From assembly GCF_014860165.1 (NCBI RefSeq), contig NZ_JACZKG010000009.1, forward strand, positions 41,717 to 105,716: a stretch of 64,000 nt of DNA, in the 5' to 3' direction. Shown in pieces: positions 1 through 9,260 of this stretch. The position numbers and the translations under genes were made by a program. This stretch comes from Devosia sp. (lineage in GTDB: Bacteria; Pseudomonadota; Alphaproteobacteria; Rhizobiales; Devosiaceae). The notes under the pieces were generated by a model, which searched no databases, had not been told where the DNA came from, and saw nothing but the letters and a program-made list of their open reading frames with translations. Position 1 is the first letter of the stretch. Each line of letters begins with the position of its first letter.

Positions 1-1002
1 GCAGGCCAGGAGGTTACTGGCGGCATGGTCGAGCCGTTGCCGCTGGCCCGAGACCAGGTCACCGGGCCGGGGCAGGCCCGCCGCCGCCGCGCGAAACCGG
101 TCCCGTGCGGTGCTGGCAATGCGGCGGCTGGCCTGGCGCTGCCGCGCGCCCAGATCATCGACATAGCCGACCAGTTCCGCCCGCACCGGCACCGCCGCTT
201 CGGCGGCAGCCGTCGGCGTCGGCGCGCGCATGTCCGAGGCATAGTCGATCAGCGTCGTATCGGTCTCGTGCCCCACGGCGGAGATGACGGGAATGCCGCT
301 GGCGGCGACGGCGCGGACCACCGCCTCCTCGTTGAAGCCCCACAGATCCTCGATCGAGCCGCCGCCGCGTGCCACGATCAGCAGGTCCGGGCGGGGGATG
401 GGGCCATCGGGCAGCAGCGCGTTGAATCCCTCGATGGCGTTGACCACCTCTGGCGCGCAGGTCTCGCCCTGCACACGCACCGGCCAGACCAGCACATGGC
501 TGGGGAAGCGATCGGCCAGTCGATGCAGGATATCGCGGATAACCGCCCCGGTGGGCGAGGTGATGACACCGATGACGCGCGGCAGATAGGGCAGGGGGCG
601 CTTGCGCTCCCGCGCGAACAGGCCCTCGGCATGGAGCTTGCGCCGCCGCTCTTCGAGCAGCGCCATCAGCGCCCCGGCGCCGGCCGGCTCGATATTTTCG
701 ATGACGATCTGGTACTTGCTCGAGCGGGGGAAGGTGGTGAGCCTTCCGGTGGCGATGACCTCCAGCCCCTCCTGCGGCTTGAAGGTCAGGCGCGCATAGC
801 TGGTCTTCCAGACGACCGCGTCGATCGACGCATTCTCGTCCTTGAGCGTGAAATAGGCGTGGCCGGAAGCATGCTGGCCGCGATAGCCGGAAATTTCGCC
901 CCGCACCCGCACATGGCCGAACTCGTCCTCGACGGTGCGCTTGACCGCCTGGGCGATCTCGCTGACGGAAAATTCGGGGGCGTTGGTAAGGATCTCGGCC
1001 AT
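1..1002 (-). CDS. xseA: Exodeoxyribonuclease VII large subunit (3' end cut by window)
   Basis: Large subunit of exonuclease VII, which with the small subunit XseB degrades single-stranded DNA to oligonucleotides. Translated from the ATG at 1002-1000 it begins [18 protein letters not shown], as in the family. An N-terminal OB-fold domain comes first, then the catalytic core with [13 protein letters not shown] near residue 145 and [12 protein letters not shown] near residue 210. The frame stays open to the left edge, so only about 334 residues are visible of a protein usually 400-530 long. The stop and the C-terminal coiled coil lie outside the window. The start agrees with the conserved N-terminus. 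It faces the same way as the LysR gene 41 bases upstream. Confidence 0.9.
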   Translation of the reverse strand, partial: MAEILTNAPEFSVSEIAQAVKRTVEDEFGHVRVRGEISGYRGQHASGHAYFTLKDENASIDAVVWKTSYARLTFKPQEGLEVIATGRLTTFPRSSKYQIVIENIEPAGAGALMALLEERRRKLHAEGLFARERKRPLPYLPRVIGVITSPTGAVIRDILHRLADRFPSHVLVWPVRVQGETCAPEVVNAIEGFNALLPDGPIPRPDLLIVARGGGSIEDLWGFNEEAVVRAVAASGIPVISAVGHETDTTLIDYASDMRAPTPTAAAEAAVPVRAELVGYVDDLGARQRQASRRIASTARDRFRAAAAGLPRPGDLVSGQRQRLDHAASNLLAC

Positions 1003-1043
1003 GCCATCTGGTGCGACATCGAATGTGTCAGGTCAAGCCCGCG

Positions 1044-1931
1044 CTATTCCGCTGCCTCGGCCTGGCGCGGCGCGGGCAGGTTGCCCATCGACTGCACGAT
1101 ATGATTGGCCAGGGCATCATAAATGCCTCCATAGGCGTGGCTGGCGCGCATCAGGGCGATCTGGGCATCGGCCAGGCGCGGCAGGCTCTGCTCGTCACTG
1201 ATGACGCGCATCCCGGGCTGCAACGCACTCTCCGGCAAGAAACCGACGGCGAGGTCGGACAGCACGGCGCTCGAAATGGCGGTCGCGTTGGAGGACGTAT
1301 AGGCAATGCGATAGTCCTTGCCGGTGCGGTCGAGCTGTTCCATGGCATCCTTGCGCCAGATGCAGCAATTGGGGCCGCAGGCAATGGCGAGTGGTTCGCT
1401 GGCCAGGGCCCGGCCGCCATGGCTGGCCACCCAGAACATGCGCTCGGTGCGGAACAGCTCACCGAAATTCTGCTCGGTGCCCTGGGTGAAGACGATCAGG
1501 TCGTAGCGTCCCGCCCGCATGCCCTGCAGCAGTTCTTCGGAGGCCATGCAGCTCACATCGACCGCAATTCGGGGATGGGTCCGCTGGAAACTGGACAGAA
1601 TCACCGGCAGCAGGCGCACGGCATAATCGTCGGGCACGCCGAAGCGGATCGAACCCGCCAGGTCGCCATCCGAGAAGTGGTCGAGTATCTCGGCATTGGT
1701 CCGCAGCATCTTGCGGGCGCGGGAATAGAGTGCCTCGCCATGCAGGGTCAGCGTCACGCTGCGCCCATCGCGCGTCAGCAGCGTCTGCCCGAGCCGCTCT
1801 TCCAGGCGCTTGATCTGCATGGAGACGGCGGACTGGGTCTTGTTCACCCGGCGCGCCGCCTCGGTAAAGCTGCCGCAATCGGCAATGGCACAGAAGCTCT
1901 GCAATTGGTCGAGATCGAGGGGTGCGGTCAT
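1044..1931 (-). CDS. LysR-family transcriptional regulator
   Basis: A 295-residue protein of normal LysR length. The N-terminal winged helix-turn-helix (about residues 7-66) contains FTEAARRVNKTQSAVSMQIK, the typical recognition region. The C-terminal part (about 95-285) is a two-lobed ligand-binding domain with RFGVPDDYAVRLLPVIL at its start. The effector is unknown. It is divergent from the small DUF1127 gene, with a 151-base spacer (1932-2082) that probably holds both promoters. LysR proteins usually control themselves and the divergent neighbour, so the DUF1127 gene is a candidate target. That is inference from layout only. Confidence 0.9.
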   Translation of the reverse strand: MTAPLDLDQLQSFCAIADCGSFTEAARRVNKTQSAVSMQIKRLEERLGQTLLTRDGRSVTLTLHGEALYSRARKMLRTNAEILDHFSDGDLAGSIRFGVPDDYAVRLLPVILSSFQRTHPRIAVDVSCMASEELLQGMRAGRYDLIVFTQGTEQNFGELFRTERMFWVASHGGRALASEPLAIACGPNCCIWRKDAMEQLDRTGKDYRIAYTSSNATAISSAVLSDLAVGFLPESALQPGMRVISDEQSLPRLADAQIALMRASHAYGGIYDALANHIVQSMGNLPAPRQAEAAE

Positions 1932-2082
1932 CGCGATGTTCCATCACTCGAATTGATAAGGCAGATGAAATCTATTTGTTGGACGAATGGATGTCCAGAG
2001 CGCTATCACATCATCATCGACGCAAAGACCTCGCGGCGAACCCGCCGGCCTCCCCGGCACAACCACATGTTTGGAGATTACC

Positions 2083-2337
2083 ATGGCTCTCTCGCTTCCC
2101 GGCGAGCGGTCACTTGCGGCCGCCACGCCCGCCAATCCGTTTGCCGCATTCGTGCGCTGGATCGCCAAGGCAAAAGCCGCCCGTGCCCGTCGGGTAGCGC
2201 TGTCGGCCCTGCTGGAACTCGATCATGCCAGGCTGAACGATCTGGGTATTTCGCGCAACGACATCACCGCTGCCCTGGCGGCCAAGTCGCACGCCCCGAT
2301 CCTCAACGCCGCCCGCGCCCGCAACGCCCGCGCCTGA
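2083..2337 (+). CDS. DUF1127 domain small protein
   Basis: An 84-residue basic protein. The ATG at 2083 follows a good ribosome site (TTGGAG at 2071-2076), so I chose it over an upstream in-frame start at 1987. The centre, RRVALSALLELDHARLNDLG, is the conserved Arg-rich helix of DUF1127 (YjiS-like) proteins. Some alphaproteobacterial members of this family influence RNA turnover and phosphate or stress adaptation, but no activity can be read from this sequence. The N-terminal 25 residues are Ala/Pro-rich and poorly conserved. A strong rho-independent terminator follows. It is divergent from the LysR gene. Confidence 0.85.
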   Translation: MALSLPGERSLAAATPANPFAAFVRWIAKAKAARARRVALSALLELDHARLNDLGISRNDITAALAAKSHAPILNAARARNARA

Positions 2338-2474
2338 TCGATCACCCTAAATTCGAGCTTGCGCCGGCATCGACCTCCAGCCGGCGCCTCCCCGTTGGTA
2401 CGAACAATCGTTTTCGAGCGCTCGTGCCATCTCCCGGGCCGGTTTTGCCGCCGGTCCCGTTTCCTGATGACTTG

Positions 2475-2511
2475 CCGGACCGGCGCCTCGGGCGCTTGTC
2501 CGGCTTTTTTC
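2475..2511 (+). terminator. Rho-independent terminator after DUF1127 gene
   Basis: The outer stem GCCGGAC (2475-2481) pairs with GTCCGGC (2499-2505). An inner GCGCC/GGCGC helix continues it, and six T residues follow (2506-2511). It ends the plus-strand DUF1127 transcript just before the convergent PilZ gene. Confidence 0.85.
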
Positions 2512-2512
2512 G

Positions 2513-2767
2513 TCAGGCCGTCGGGTCGAATTCTACGCCGATCTCGAACTCGGTCTTCCACTTGGCGATGCAGGCAAACCGGCGCCCATCATCCATCAGC
2601 AGCTCGAAGGCATCGGGGATGCCGACAACACCGGCGACCTTGAGTCGCGCTCCAGTTGCGGACAGGTTTCGCACGGTACACTGGAAGGTCGAAAAGCCAT
2701 CGTTGATGACGATGCGGCCACCCTTGAGCACGCGCTGGCGTGGGGCGACGCGATGATCTTCCGTCAT
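2513..2767 (-). CDS. PilZ domain protein
   Basis: An 84-residue single-domain protein. It starts MTEDHRVAPRQRVLKGG, carrying the RxxxR-type motif (RVAPRQR) that in PilZ domains contacts cyclic di-GMP. The second part of the signature appears as VRNLSATGARLKV (residues ~32-44), matching the (D/N)xSxxG element. The remaining strands GRRFACIAKWKTEFEIGVEF close the beta barrel. It is probably a stand-alone cyclic di-GMP receptor or adaptor, but its target is unknown. It lies 15 bases downstream of the IalB-like gene on the same strand, so the two may be co-transcribed. Two cyclic di-GMP enzymes lie elsewhere in the window (15370-18249 and 37700-38869). Confidence 0.85.
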   Translation of the reverse strand: MTEDHRVAPRQRVLKGGRIVINDGFSTFQCTVRNLSATGARLKVAGVVGIPDAFELLMDDGRRFACIAKWKTEFEIGVEFDPTA

Positions 2768-2782
2768 GCTGGACTCTCCAGA

Positions 2783-3295
2783 CTAGGGGAGCTGGGCGAA
2801 CCCGTCCTTGAAGCCATTGAGCGACACGGGAATGCCGATGCCCTCTTCCGGGGTCTTGAAGACGACGAAAATGGCATCCGTGCCAGCTGACAGCGTCTCG
2901 ATCAGGCTGTCGTCCAGCACGACTTCGGCCACGCAGCCATTGGGCAGGCAGCGCACGAAGGCCACGCGGCCCATATCCTTGCCGTCGACATTGAGGCCAA
3001 GCCCGTTTGGGAGCAACACGCCCAGCGGCGCCAGCACGCGCAGCAGGCGCGCCTCGCGATCGGCCGTGCGGAGCACAATGACCGAGAGGCCGACATTGGG
3101 CTGGTCCTCGGCCATCACATTCTGGATGATGGCGCATTGCTCGAAGCTGGCTCCGGGCGGCGTGTCGCAGCTCATCTGCCAATCGCCGTACTGCGCGCGC
3201 ACGACGCCCTGGCCGAGGCCCGCGCCTGTCGCACTCACGATGGCGGCCAGAGCAAGGCCCAGCCCGGCCAGACGACGCTTCACAATCCGCTTCAC
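2783..3295 (-). CDS. IalB-family (invasion associated locus B) periplasmic protein
   Basis: An IalB-family protein, periplasmic in alphaproteobacteria and named after a Bartonella invasion locus; its molecular role is unclear. The mature part begins QYGDWQMSCDTPPGASFEQC, the family's YGDW..C signature, and continues to ETLSAGTDAIFVVFKTPEEG. I start it at GTG 3295-3293, about 9 bases after GGGAGA. That gives 170 residues with a clean signal peptide (KRIVKRRLAGLGLALAAI, then an Ala-rich cleavage region). The frame is open to 3370, but the added 25 residues would place charged sequence before the signal peptide. Four cysteines suggest a disulfide-bonded fold. PilZ follows on the same strand. Confidence 0.85.
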   Translation of the reverse strand: MKRIVKRRLAGLGLALAAIVSATGAGLGQGVVRAQYGDWQMSCDTPPGASFEQCAIIQNVMAEDQPNVGLSVIVLRTADREARLLRVLAPLGVLLPNGLGLNVDGKDMGRVAFVRCLPNGCVAEVVLDDSLIETLSAGTDAIFVVFKTPEEGIGIPVSLNGFKDGFAQLP

Positions 3296-3498
3296 TCTGT
3301 CAATTCTCCCGACGAATCGCGCGTTAGCGCGAGGCCTTTCCTGTTTCCGACAGGCAGGGGACCAAGTCAACCAACGCCCGGAAATGCTGGGGATATGCGG
3401 TCAAACTGCGGCGGGGATGAGGCGTGTTCCCGTGGGGCTGGCGCACAATATGACGCAGTCGCCGCGCCGCTCGCTGCAATGGACTTGGCCTTTGCGAT

Positions 3499-3512
3499 GT
3501 GATTTAGGTCAA
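3499..3512. promoter_or_regulatory. Possible FNR/FixK-type binding site upstream of cox operon
   Basis: GTGATTTAGGTCAA matches 8 of the 10 defined positions of the FNR/FixK consensus TTGAT-N4-ATCAA. It lies 112 bases before the coxB start, inside the 328-base gap 3296-3623 between the divergent IalB-like gene and coxB. I see no other clear signal in that gap. The site would tie oxidase expression to oxygen, but it is one imperfect match. Confidence 0.45.
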
Positions 3513-3623
3513 GGAAGAGTTTTTCGCTCCGAGGTTGAGTCGGGGCGGCGTTTGCTATGCCGCTGTTTTCGCCCCCTCAATCCCGGTGTGGACACACCAA
3601 ATGGAAGTCGACAGGGGGTTTAG

Positions 3624-4547
3624 GTGACCGGGCAGTTCTTGAGAAAGATGGGGGCTCTTTCGGCAGCCGCAATGGCGCTGATCCCGGCTTTGGCCACCGC
3701 GCAGGAAGAAGTTGGCACCGCAGCGGGCCATCCGCTGCCCGGCCAGTATCACCTGCAGCGCTCCGTGACCCCGATCATGGACTCGATCACCAGCTTCCAT
3801 GATGGCATCTTGATGTGGACCATCAGCCTGATCGTGGTCTTCGTGCTGGCGCTGCTGGTATGGATCATGTTCCGCTACAATGCCAAGCGGAACCCTGTCC
3901 CGGCCGGCTTCACCCACAATACGCTGGTCGAAATCGTCTGGACGGTCCTGCCGGTCGTTATTCTCATCATCATCGCTATCCCCTCCTTCGGCGTGCTGAG
4001 CGACCAGCTGACGACGCCCGATGGCGAGCGCAAGTATCTGGGCGCCAACATCTTCTCGTTCGGCGAAGTCGAGGTTCCGGCGCCCGAGCTGACCGTCAAG
4101 GTGACCGGCGTACAGTGGTCCTGGTCTTACGAGTATGTGGACCAGGGGCTGTTCTTCGATTCCTTCATGCTCAATGAAGAAGACCGCGCGGCTACCAAGC
4201 CGGGCCAGCCGCGCCTGCTGGCGGTCGACAACGAACTCGTCGTCCCGGTGGATACGACGGTGCGTGTCCAGGTCACCGCCGATCCGACCGGCGTTATCCA
4301 TGCTTTCGCCGTGCCGTCATTCGGCATCAAGATCGACGCCGTGCCCGGCCGTCTCAACGAGACCTGGTTCAATGCGCGCGAGACGGGCATCTATTACGGC
4401 CAGTGCTCGGAGCTGTGCGGCAAGGACCATGCGTTCATGCCCATCGCCGTGCGCGTGGTCACCAAGGAAGAATTCGCGGCCTTCATCGCGGCGTTCGAGG
4501 GCGGCGACTATGCCGCCGCCAACGCCACGCTCGTGGCCGTGCAGTAA
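3624..4547 (+). CDS. coxB: Cytochrome c oxidase subunit II
   Basis: Subunit II of the aa3-type cytochrome c oxidase. It takes electrons from cytochrome c through its CuA centre. A signal peptide (residues ~1-26) is followed by two transmembrane helices (~60-85 and ~100-125) and a periplasmic cupredoxin domain. CuA ligands are visible: the His of GVIHAF, both Cys and the Glu of CSELC, then His and Met of GKDHAFM. The aromatic stretch VQWSWSYEY marks the electron entry side. The length of 307 residues is typical. The start is GTG at 3624 after an AGGGGG-type ribosome site. It is the first gene of the oxidase operon, and coxA follows after 24 bases. Confidence 0.97.
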   Translation: MTGQFLRKMGALSAAAMALIPALATAQEEVGTAAGHPLPGQYHLQRSVTPIMDSITSFHDGILMWTISLIVVFVLALLVWIMFRYNAKRNPVPAGFTHNTLVEIVWTVLPVVILIIIAIPSFGVLSDQLTTPDGERKYLGANIFSFGEVEVPAPELTVKVTGVQWSWSYEYVDQGLFFDSFMLNEEDRAATKPGQPRLLAVDNELVVPVDTTVRVQVTADPTGVIHAFAVPSFGIKIDAVPGRLNETWFNARETGIYYGQCSELCGKDHAFMPIAVRVVTKEEFAAFIAAFEGGDYAAANATLVAVQ

Positions 4548-4571
4548 CAAAAGGGTCAGGGGACACTACAA

Positions 4572-6269
4572 ATGGCTGACACAACCGCCCACCTCGAAGC
4601 CCACGCGACCGGCCACGATGCCGCCTCGCACCATGAGCCCACCGGCTGGCGCCGCTGGGTCTATTCGACCAATCACAAAGACATCGGCATCATGTACCTG
4701 GTCTTCGCGATCGTCGCGGGGATCATCGGTGGCCTTCTGTCCGGCGTCATGCGCATGGAGCTTCAGGAACCCGGCATCCAGATTTTCCATGGTCTGGCAG
4801 CGATGGTCTATGGCGTTTCCGGTGGCGAAGCGCTCGATGCGGGCAAGAACATGTACAACGTGTTCACCACCGCTCACGCGCTCATAATGGTGTTCTTCGT
4901 GGTCATGCCCGCCACCATGGGCGGCTTTGCCAACTATTTCGCACCCCTGATGATCGGTGCACCCGACACCGCCTTCCCGCGCATCAACAACATTGCGTTC
5001 TGGCTGTTGCCGCCCGCCTTCATCCTGCTGCTGATGAGCCTGTTCTTCGAAGGCGCCGGTGGTCCTGGTGGGCTCGGCTTCGGTGGCGGCTGGACCGTCT
5101 ATCCGCCGCTCTCGACCGTTGGCCACTCCGGCCCGGCCATGGACTTTGCCATCCTGTCGCTGCACGTGGCCGGTGTGAGCTCGATCCTGGGCGCCATCAA
5201 CCTGATCACCACCATCTTCAACATGCGCGCTCCGGGCATGACACTGCACAAGATGCCGCTCTTTGCCTGGTCCGTACTGGTGACGGCATTCCTGCTGCTG
5301 CTGGCACTGCCCGTGCTGGCCGGCGCCATCACTATGCTGCTGACTGACCGCAACTTCGACACGGCCTTCTTCGATCCCGCCAAGGGCGGCGATCCGGTCC
5401 TGTTCCAGCACCTGTTCTGGTTCTTCGGTCACCCCGAAGTGTACATCATGATCCTGCCGGGCTTCGGCATCATCAGCCACATCGTATCGACCTTCAGCCG
5501 CAAGCCGATCTTCGGCTACATGGCCATGGCCTATGCCATGGTCGCCATCGGCTTCGTCGGTTTCGTCGTGTGGGCTCACCACATGTACACCACGGGCCTC
5601 AGCCTGGATGTGCAGCGCTACTTCGTTGCCGCCACCATGGTCATCGCGGTGCCGACGGGCGTCAAGATTTTCAGCTGGATCGCCACCATGTGGGGCGGCT
5701 CGATCACCTTCAAGTCGCCCATGCTCTGGGCCATCGGCTTCATCTTCCTGTTCACCGTTGGTGGTGTGACGGGTGTGGTGCTGGCCAATGCCGGTGCTGA
5801 CCGCGCGCTGCACGACACCTATTATGTGGTCGCGCACTTCCACTACGTGCTGTCGCTGGGTGCCGTGTTCTCGATCTTCGCGGCCTGGTACTACTGGTAC
5901 CCCAAGATGTTCGGCTACATGTACAACGAGTTCCTGGCTCAGCTGCACTTCTGGGTCATGTTCGTCGGCGTGAACCTGATCTTCTTCCCGCAGCATTTCC
6001 TCGGCCTTGCCGGCATGCCGCGCCGCTATATCGACTATCCGGACGCATTCGGTTTCTTCAACCGCATCTCCTCGTTCGGCTACTACATCACGTTCGCGGC
6101 CATGCTGATCTTCTTCTACGCAACCTGGGAAGCCAGCCGGAAGAAGCGCCCGGCCGGTGACAACCCGTGGGGTGATGGCGCGACGACGCTGGAATGGACT
6201 CTGTCCTCCCCGCCGCCGTTCCACCAGTTCACCACGCTGCCCAAGATCGACTCGACCAACGCACACTAA
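4572..6269 (+). CDS. coxA: Cytochrome c oxidase subunit I
   Basis: Catalytic subunit I (565 residues, about 12 transmembrane helices) that binds heme a, heme a3 and CuB, reduces oxygen to water and pumps protons. The heme a ligand lies in [13 protein letters not shown]. CuB and the cross-linked Tyr lie in [15 protein letters not shown] and [10 protein letters not shown], and heme a3/a ligands in [10 protein letters not shown]. The Glu in GHPEVY places it in the A1 type of heme-copper oxidases. The D-channel Asn/Asp region [17 protein letters not shown] is intact. It is the second gene of the operon, with its ATG at 4572. Confidence 0.98.
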   Translation: MADTTAHLEAHATGHDAASHHEPTGWRRWVYSTNHKDIGIMYLVFAIVAGIIGGLLSGVMRMELQEPGIQIFHGLAAMVYGVSGGEALDAGKNMYNVFTTAHALIMVFFVVMPATMGGFANYFAPLMIGAPDTAFPRINNIAFWLLPPAFILLLMSLFFEGAGGPGGLGFGGGWTVYPPLSTVGHSGPAMDFAILSLHVAGVSSILGAINLITTIFNMRAPGMTLHKMPLFAWSVLVTAFLLLLALPVLAGAITMLLTDRNFDTAFFDPAKGGDPVLFQHLFWFFGHPEVYIMILPGFGIISHIVSTFSRKPIFGYMAMAYAMVAIGFVGFVVWAHHMYTTGLSLDVQRYFVAATMVIAVPTGVKIFSWIATMWGGSITFKSPMLWAIGFIFLFTVGGVTGVVLANAGADRALHDTYYVVAHFHYVLSLGAVFSIFAAWYYWYPKMFGYMYNEFLAQLHFWVMFVGVNLIFFPQHFLGLAGMPRRYIDYPDAFGFFNRISSFGYYITFAAMLIFFYATWEASRKKRPAGDNPWGDGATTLEWTLSSPPPFHQFTTLPKIDSTNAH

Positions 6270-6277
6270 GGTATCGA

Positions 6278-6297
6278 GGGCCGCGTCCGCGCGGCCC
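6278..6297 (+). other. Stem-loop between coxA and ctaB
   Basis: GGGCCGCG (6278-6285) and CGCGGCCC (6290-6297) form a perfect 8-bp stem with a TCCG tetraloop, 8 bases after the coxA stop. No T tract follows, so it is not a simple terminator. A 3'-end stabiliser letting coxB-coxA message outlast the assembly genes would fit, but that is inference. Confidence 0.55.
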
Positions 6298-6323
6298 GCT
6301 CCACACCAACCAAGGCTAGGCCA

Positions 6324-7256
6324 TTGGCTCTGATCGACGACAGCAGGAACCTGCCCGGCATGGCCGGCGAAGCGCGCGTGGAGGATTACCTCGCGCTGCT
6401 GAAGCCGTCCGTCATGCAACTGGTCGTGTTCACTGCCATCGTCGGGCTGATTGTGGCGCCGGGCGGCATCAACCCGGTCATAGCAGTCATCGCCATTGCC
6501 TGCATCGCCATCGGGGCCGGCGCCTCGGGCGCGCTCAACATGTGGTATGATGCCGATATCGACGCCATCATGAGCCGCACGCAAAACCGGCCAATTCCTG
6601 CCGGCCGCATGCCCCGCGAGCATGCGCTGGTCTTCGGCTTGGTGCTGTCAGGATTCTCGGTGGCGCTGCTCGGGCTCGCGACCAACTGGGTCGCTGCGGG
6701 CCTGCTCGCCTTCACCATCTTCTTCTACGCCGTCATCTATACGATGTGGCTCAAGCGCTCGACCCCGCAGAACATCGTCATTGGCGGCGCGGCCGGGGCT
6801 TTCCCGCCGGTCGTCGGCTGGGCTGCGGTCACGGGTACGGTGTCGCTCGAAAGCGTCGTGCTGTTCCTGATCATCTTCCTGTGGACCCCGCCGCATTTCT
6901 GGGCGCTGGCGCTCTACAAGCAATCCGATTATGGCGCTGCCGGCGTGCCGATGATGCCTAACGTGGTGGGCGAGGCTTCGACCAAGCTGCAGATTTTCGT
7001 CTATACGCTGATCCTCGCCGCATCGGCCATGCTGCCGACCTGGTTCGGCTTTGCCGGCTGGGTGTACACGACCGTGGCCGTGATCACAGGCGCATCGTTT
7101 ATCCTCCTGGCCTGGCGCCTGCTGCAGACGCGCGAGGACATCGCCATGCGCAAGTCGGCCCGGACCCTGTTCAATTACTCGCTGAGCTATCTGTTCATCG
7201 TGTTCTTCGCCTTCATGACCGACAACCTGCTGACGCGTTTCGGGGGCTCGATCTGA
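6324..7256 (+). CDS. ctaB: Protoheme IX farnesyltransferase (heme O synthase)
   Basis: Converts heme b to heme o by adding a farnesyl group, the first step to the heme a needed by CoxA. It is a UbiA-superfamily membrane protein of 310 residues with about nine helices. The prenyl-diphosphate/Mg site [19 protein letters not shown] (residues ~73-91) and the second loop [20 protein letters not shown] are both intact. The start is TTG at 6324, and an in-frame ATG at 6360 is the alternative. It overlaps the next gene by one base (TGATG). It is likely expressed with the oxidase structural genes. Confidence 0.95.
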   Translation: MALIDDSRNLPGMAGEARVEDYLALLKPSVMQLVVFTAIVGLIVAPGGINPVIAVIAIACIAIGAGASGALNMWYDADIDAIMSRTQNRPIPAGRMPREHALVFGLVLSGFSVALLGLATNWVAAGLLAFTIFFYAVIYTMWLKRSTPQNIVIGGAAGAFPPVVGWAAVTGTVSLESVVLFLIIFLWTPPHFWALALYKQSDYGAAGVPMMPNVVGEASTKLQIFVYTLILAASAMLPTWFGFAGWVYTTVAVITGASFILLAWRLLQTREDIAMRKSARTLFNYSLSYLFIVFFAFMTDNLLTRFGGSI

Positions 7257-7438
7257 TGAGCGCCCCTGACGAAATGCGCAGCGTTGAGCCCGAGACGCCC
7301 GAAGTGGCAGCGGCGCGGGCCCGGATCCGTCGCCGGCGTTCGATTGCGCTCGGCATCGCGCTGGCGCTGTTTGCGGTGACTTTCTACGTGCTGACCATCG
7401 CCAAGATGGGCCCGGCGCTGTTTGATCGGTCGCTGTGA
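7256..7438 (+). CDS. CoxF-like small membrane protein
   Basis: A 60-residue protein with a charged, Arg-rich cytoplasmic N-terminus (RARIRRRR, residues ~21-28) and one transmembrane helix (residues ~29-50). Small single-helix genes labelled coxF occur at this place, between ctaB and ctaG, in many alphaproteobacterial oxidase operons, and their function is not settled. Identification rests on position, size and topology rather than a motif. It overlaps both neighbours by one base, which suggests translational coupling. Confidence 0.75.
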   Translation: MSAPDEMRSVEPETPEVAAARARIRRRRSIALGIALALFAVTFYVLTIAKMGPALFDRSL

Positions 7439-8004
7439 TGACCGAACTGCACCACCCCGGCATCGATCCTGTCCTGGCTCGCCGCAATAAGCGCGTGGCG
7501 ATGGCCGGATTGTTCGTCGCAGCGGGCATGGTCGGCCTGGCCTATGCCTCGGTGCCGCTCTACCAGCTGTTCTGCCAGATCACCGGCTTTGGCGGCACCA
7601 CCCAGATCGCCGGCGACGCGCCCAAGGGCTTCATCGCCCGGCAGATGACGGTGCGCTTCGATTCCAACGTGGCCCACGACCTGGCCTGGACCGTGACGCC
7701 CGCGGCGCACATCACAGACAATATCGGCAAGGTCGACACGGTCAATTTCGTGGCGACCAACAATTCGGACCAGCCGATTACAGGTATGGCCGTGTTCAAC
7801 GTCTCGCCCGAAAAGGCCGGCGTTTACTTCAACAAGATCGAATGCTTCTGCTTCACCGAGCAGACGCTGCAGCCCGGCCAAACCGTGGACATGCCGATCG
7901 TGTTCTTCGTCGATCCCGAGCTCGACGACAACCAAGAGCTCGACACCATCAAAGAGATCACGCTCTCTTACACTTTCTACGCTTCAGACAACGAGGGAAG
8001 CTGA
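7438..8004 (+). CDS. ctaG: Cytochrome c oxidase assembly protein CtaG/Cox11
   Basis: Copper chaperone that delivers Cu to the CuB site of subunit I. It has one N-terminal membrane anchor (residues ~16-36) with the conserved SVPLYQLFCQITGFGGTTQ just after it, followed by a periplasmic immunoglobulin-like domain. The copper motif is present in IECFCFTEQTL, together with the nearby MPIVFFVDPEL. The length of 188 residues is normal. I use the ATG at 7438 in preference to the GTG three bases earlier, because it overlaps the upstream stop (TGATG). coxC follows after two bases. Confidence 0.96.
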   Translation: MTELHHPGIDPVLARRNKRVAMAGLFVAAGMVGLAYASVPLYQLFCQITGFGGTTQIAGDAPKGFIARQMTVRFDSNVAHDLAWTVTPAAHITDNIGKVDTVNFVATNNSDQPITGMAVFNVSPEKAGVYFNKIECFCFTEQTLQPGQTVDMPIVFFVDPELDDNQELDTIKEITLSYTFYASDNEGS

Positions 8005-8006
8005 CC

Positions 8007-8840
8007 ATGGCCGGAATAGCCAAGAACCACGACTATCACATGGTCGAACCGAGCCCGTGGCCGTTCGTTATGTCGGCCGCCGTGCTGATCATGGCCATGG
8101 GTGCCATCTTCTGGATGAAGGACTGGACCCCGTTCGTCTTCTTCATCGGCCTGGCTGGCGTGCTCTACACCATGTTTGCCTGGTGGAGCGACGTGATCAA
8201 GGAAGCCAACCAGGGCGACCATACGGCCGTTGTGCAGATGCACCACCGCTATGGCATGATGCTGTTCATCGCCTCCGAAGTGATGGTGTTCTTCGGCTTC
8301 TTCTGGGCCTATTTCGACGGCTTCTTCCGCTGGGATGACGTCGAGCAATATGCCCGCCTCGCCGCCAGCGGCGGTGCCTGGCCGCCGACAGGCGTCGAGC
8401 TGTTCGACCCCTTCCACCTGCCCCTGTTCAACACCCTACTCCTACTGACCTCGGGCACCACGGTGACCTGGGCCCACCATGCGCTGCTCGAAGGCGACCG
8501 CGAAGGCCTCAAGTGGGGCCTCGTGCTGACCGTGCTGCTGGGCGCCGTGTTCACCGGCGTGCAGATCCTTGAATACAGCGAGGCCGGCTTCTCCTTCGCC
8601 GGCAGCATGTATGGCGCCACCTTCTTCATGGCGACGGGCCTGCATGGCTTCCACGTGTTGATCGGCACCATCTTCCTGCTGGTCTGCCTCATCCGGGCGT
8701 TGCGCGGCGATTTCACCCCCGAGCGTCACCTCGGCTTCGAATTCGCTGCCTGGTACTGGCACTTCGTGGACGTGGTCTGGCTGTTCCTGTTTGCCTCGAT
8801 CTATGTCTGGGGCAGCTGGGGCGTGGCGATCCATCACTAG
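8007..8840 (+). CDS. coxC: Cytochrome c oxidase subunit III
   Basis: Subunit III of the aa3 oxidase: 277 residues and seven transmembrane helices. It stabilises the complex and protects proton uptake. Family signatures include HHRYGMMLFIASEVMVFFGF (residues ~74-93), TGLHGFHVLIGTIFL and the C-terminal AWYWHFVDVVWLFLF. The ATG at 8007 lies two bases after the ctaG stop. The frame is open upstream to 7842, but that would overlap most of the end of ctaG. A strong stem-loop follows the stop. Confidence 0.97.
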   Translation: MAGIAKNHDYHMVEPSPWPFVMSAAVLIMAMGAIFWMKDWTPFVFFIGLAGVLYTMFAWWSDVIKEANQGDHTAVVQMHHRYGMMLFIASEVMVFFGFFWAYFDGFFRWDDVEQYARLAASGGAWPPTGVELFDPFHLPLFNTLLLLTSGTTVTWAHHALLEGDREGLKWGLVLTVLLGAVFTGVQILEYSEAGFSFAGSMYGATFFMATGLHGFHVLIGTIFLLVCLIRALRGDFTPERHLGFEFAAWYWHFVDVVWLFLFASIYVWGSWGVAIHH

Positions 8841-8861
8841 TCCGCCCGGACGAAAATTCAC

Positions 8862-8886
8862 GGGGCGCAGCCGGAAGCTGCGCCCC
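8862..8886 (+). other. Strong stem-loop after coxC
   Basis: GGGGCGCAGC (8862-8871) pairs perfectly with GCTGCGCCCC (8877-8886) across a CGGAA loop. Downstream is only modestly T-rich (GAATTGTTT). It may be a partial terminator or mRNA stabiliser that lowers expression of DUF983 and surf1 relative to the subunits. Confidence 0.6.
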
Positions 8887-8906
8887 GAATTGTTTGGAGA
8901 CCAGTT

Positions 8907-9260
8907 TTGGCCCAGCCGTCGCCCATCCTGACCGGTCTGCTCTGCCGCTGCCCGCGCTGCGGCGAGGGCAAGCTGTTTGCCGGCTACCTCAAGGTGGCGC
9001 CCGTCTGCGCCACCTGCGGGCTCGACCTCAAATTCGCCGACAGCGGCGATGGCCCGGCCATCTTCGTCATTTTCCTGGTCGCGCCCATCGTCATCGGCCT
9101 GGCCCTGCTGGTCGGGGCGCTGTTCAATCCGCCGCCCTATGTCCACCTGATCCTCTGGATCCCTACGACCCTGGTTCTGTCGCTCCTGCTGCTGCCGCCC
9201 TTCAAGGGCGTGCTGGTGGCGCTGCAATATCGCCACGATGCCCATGAGGGCCACCAGTGA
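8907..9260 (+). CDS. DUF983 family membrane protein
   Basis: A 117-residue DUF983 protein. The N-terminus carries two CxxC zinc-ribbon-like pairs (CRCPRCGEGKLF and VCATCGL), then two transmembrane helices (~50-73 and ~80-103). Members are often found inside alphaproteobacterial oxidase operons next to surf1 and presumably aid assembly, but the biochemical role is unknown. It starts with TTG at 8907, about eight bases after TTGGAG. It overlaps surf1 by four bases. Confidence 0.88.
   Translation: MAQPSPILTGLLCRCPRCGEGKLFAGYLKVAPVCATCGLDLKFADSGDGPAIFVIFLVAPIVIGLALLVGALFNPPPYVHLILWIPTTLVLSLLLLPPFKGVLVALQYRHDAHEGHQ

Noticed and set aside
1011..2756. 581-residue plus-strand frame over the LysR gene
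   Set aside because: Opposite the well-supported LysR and PilZ genes; no recognisable domain.
4566..6623. 685-residue open frame antisense to coxA and ctaB
   Set aside because: Very high GC and codon bias keep the opposite frame free of stops. Composition (His, Glu, Gln-rich runs) is unlike a real protein, and coxA/ctaB are certain.
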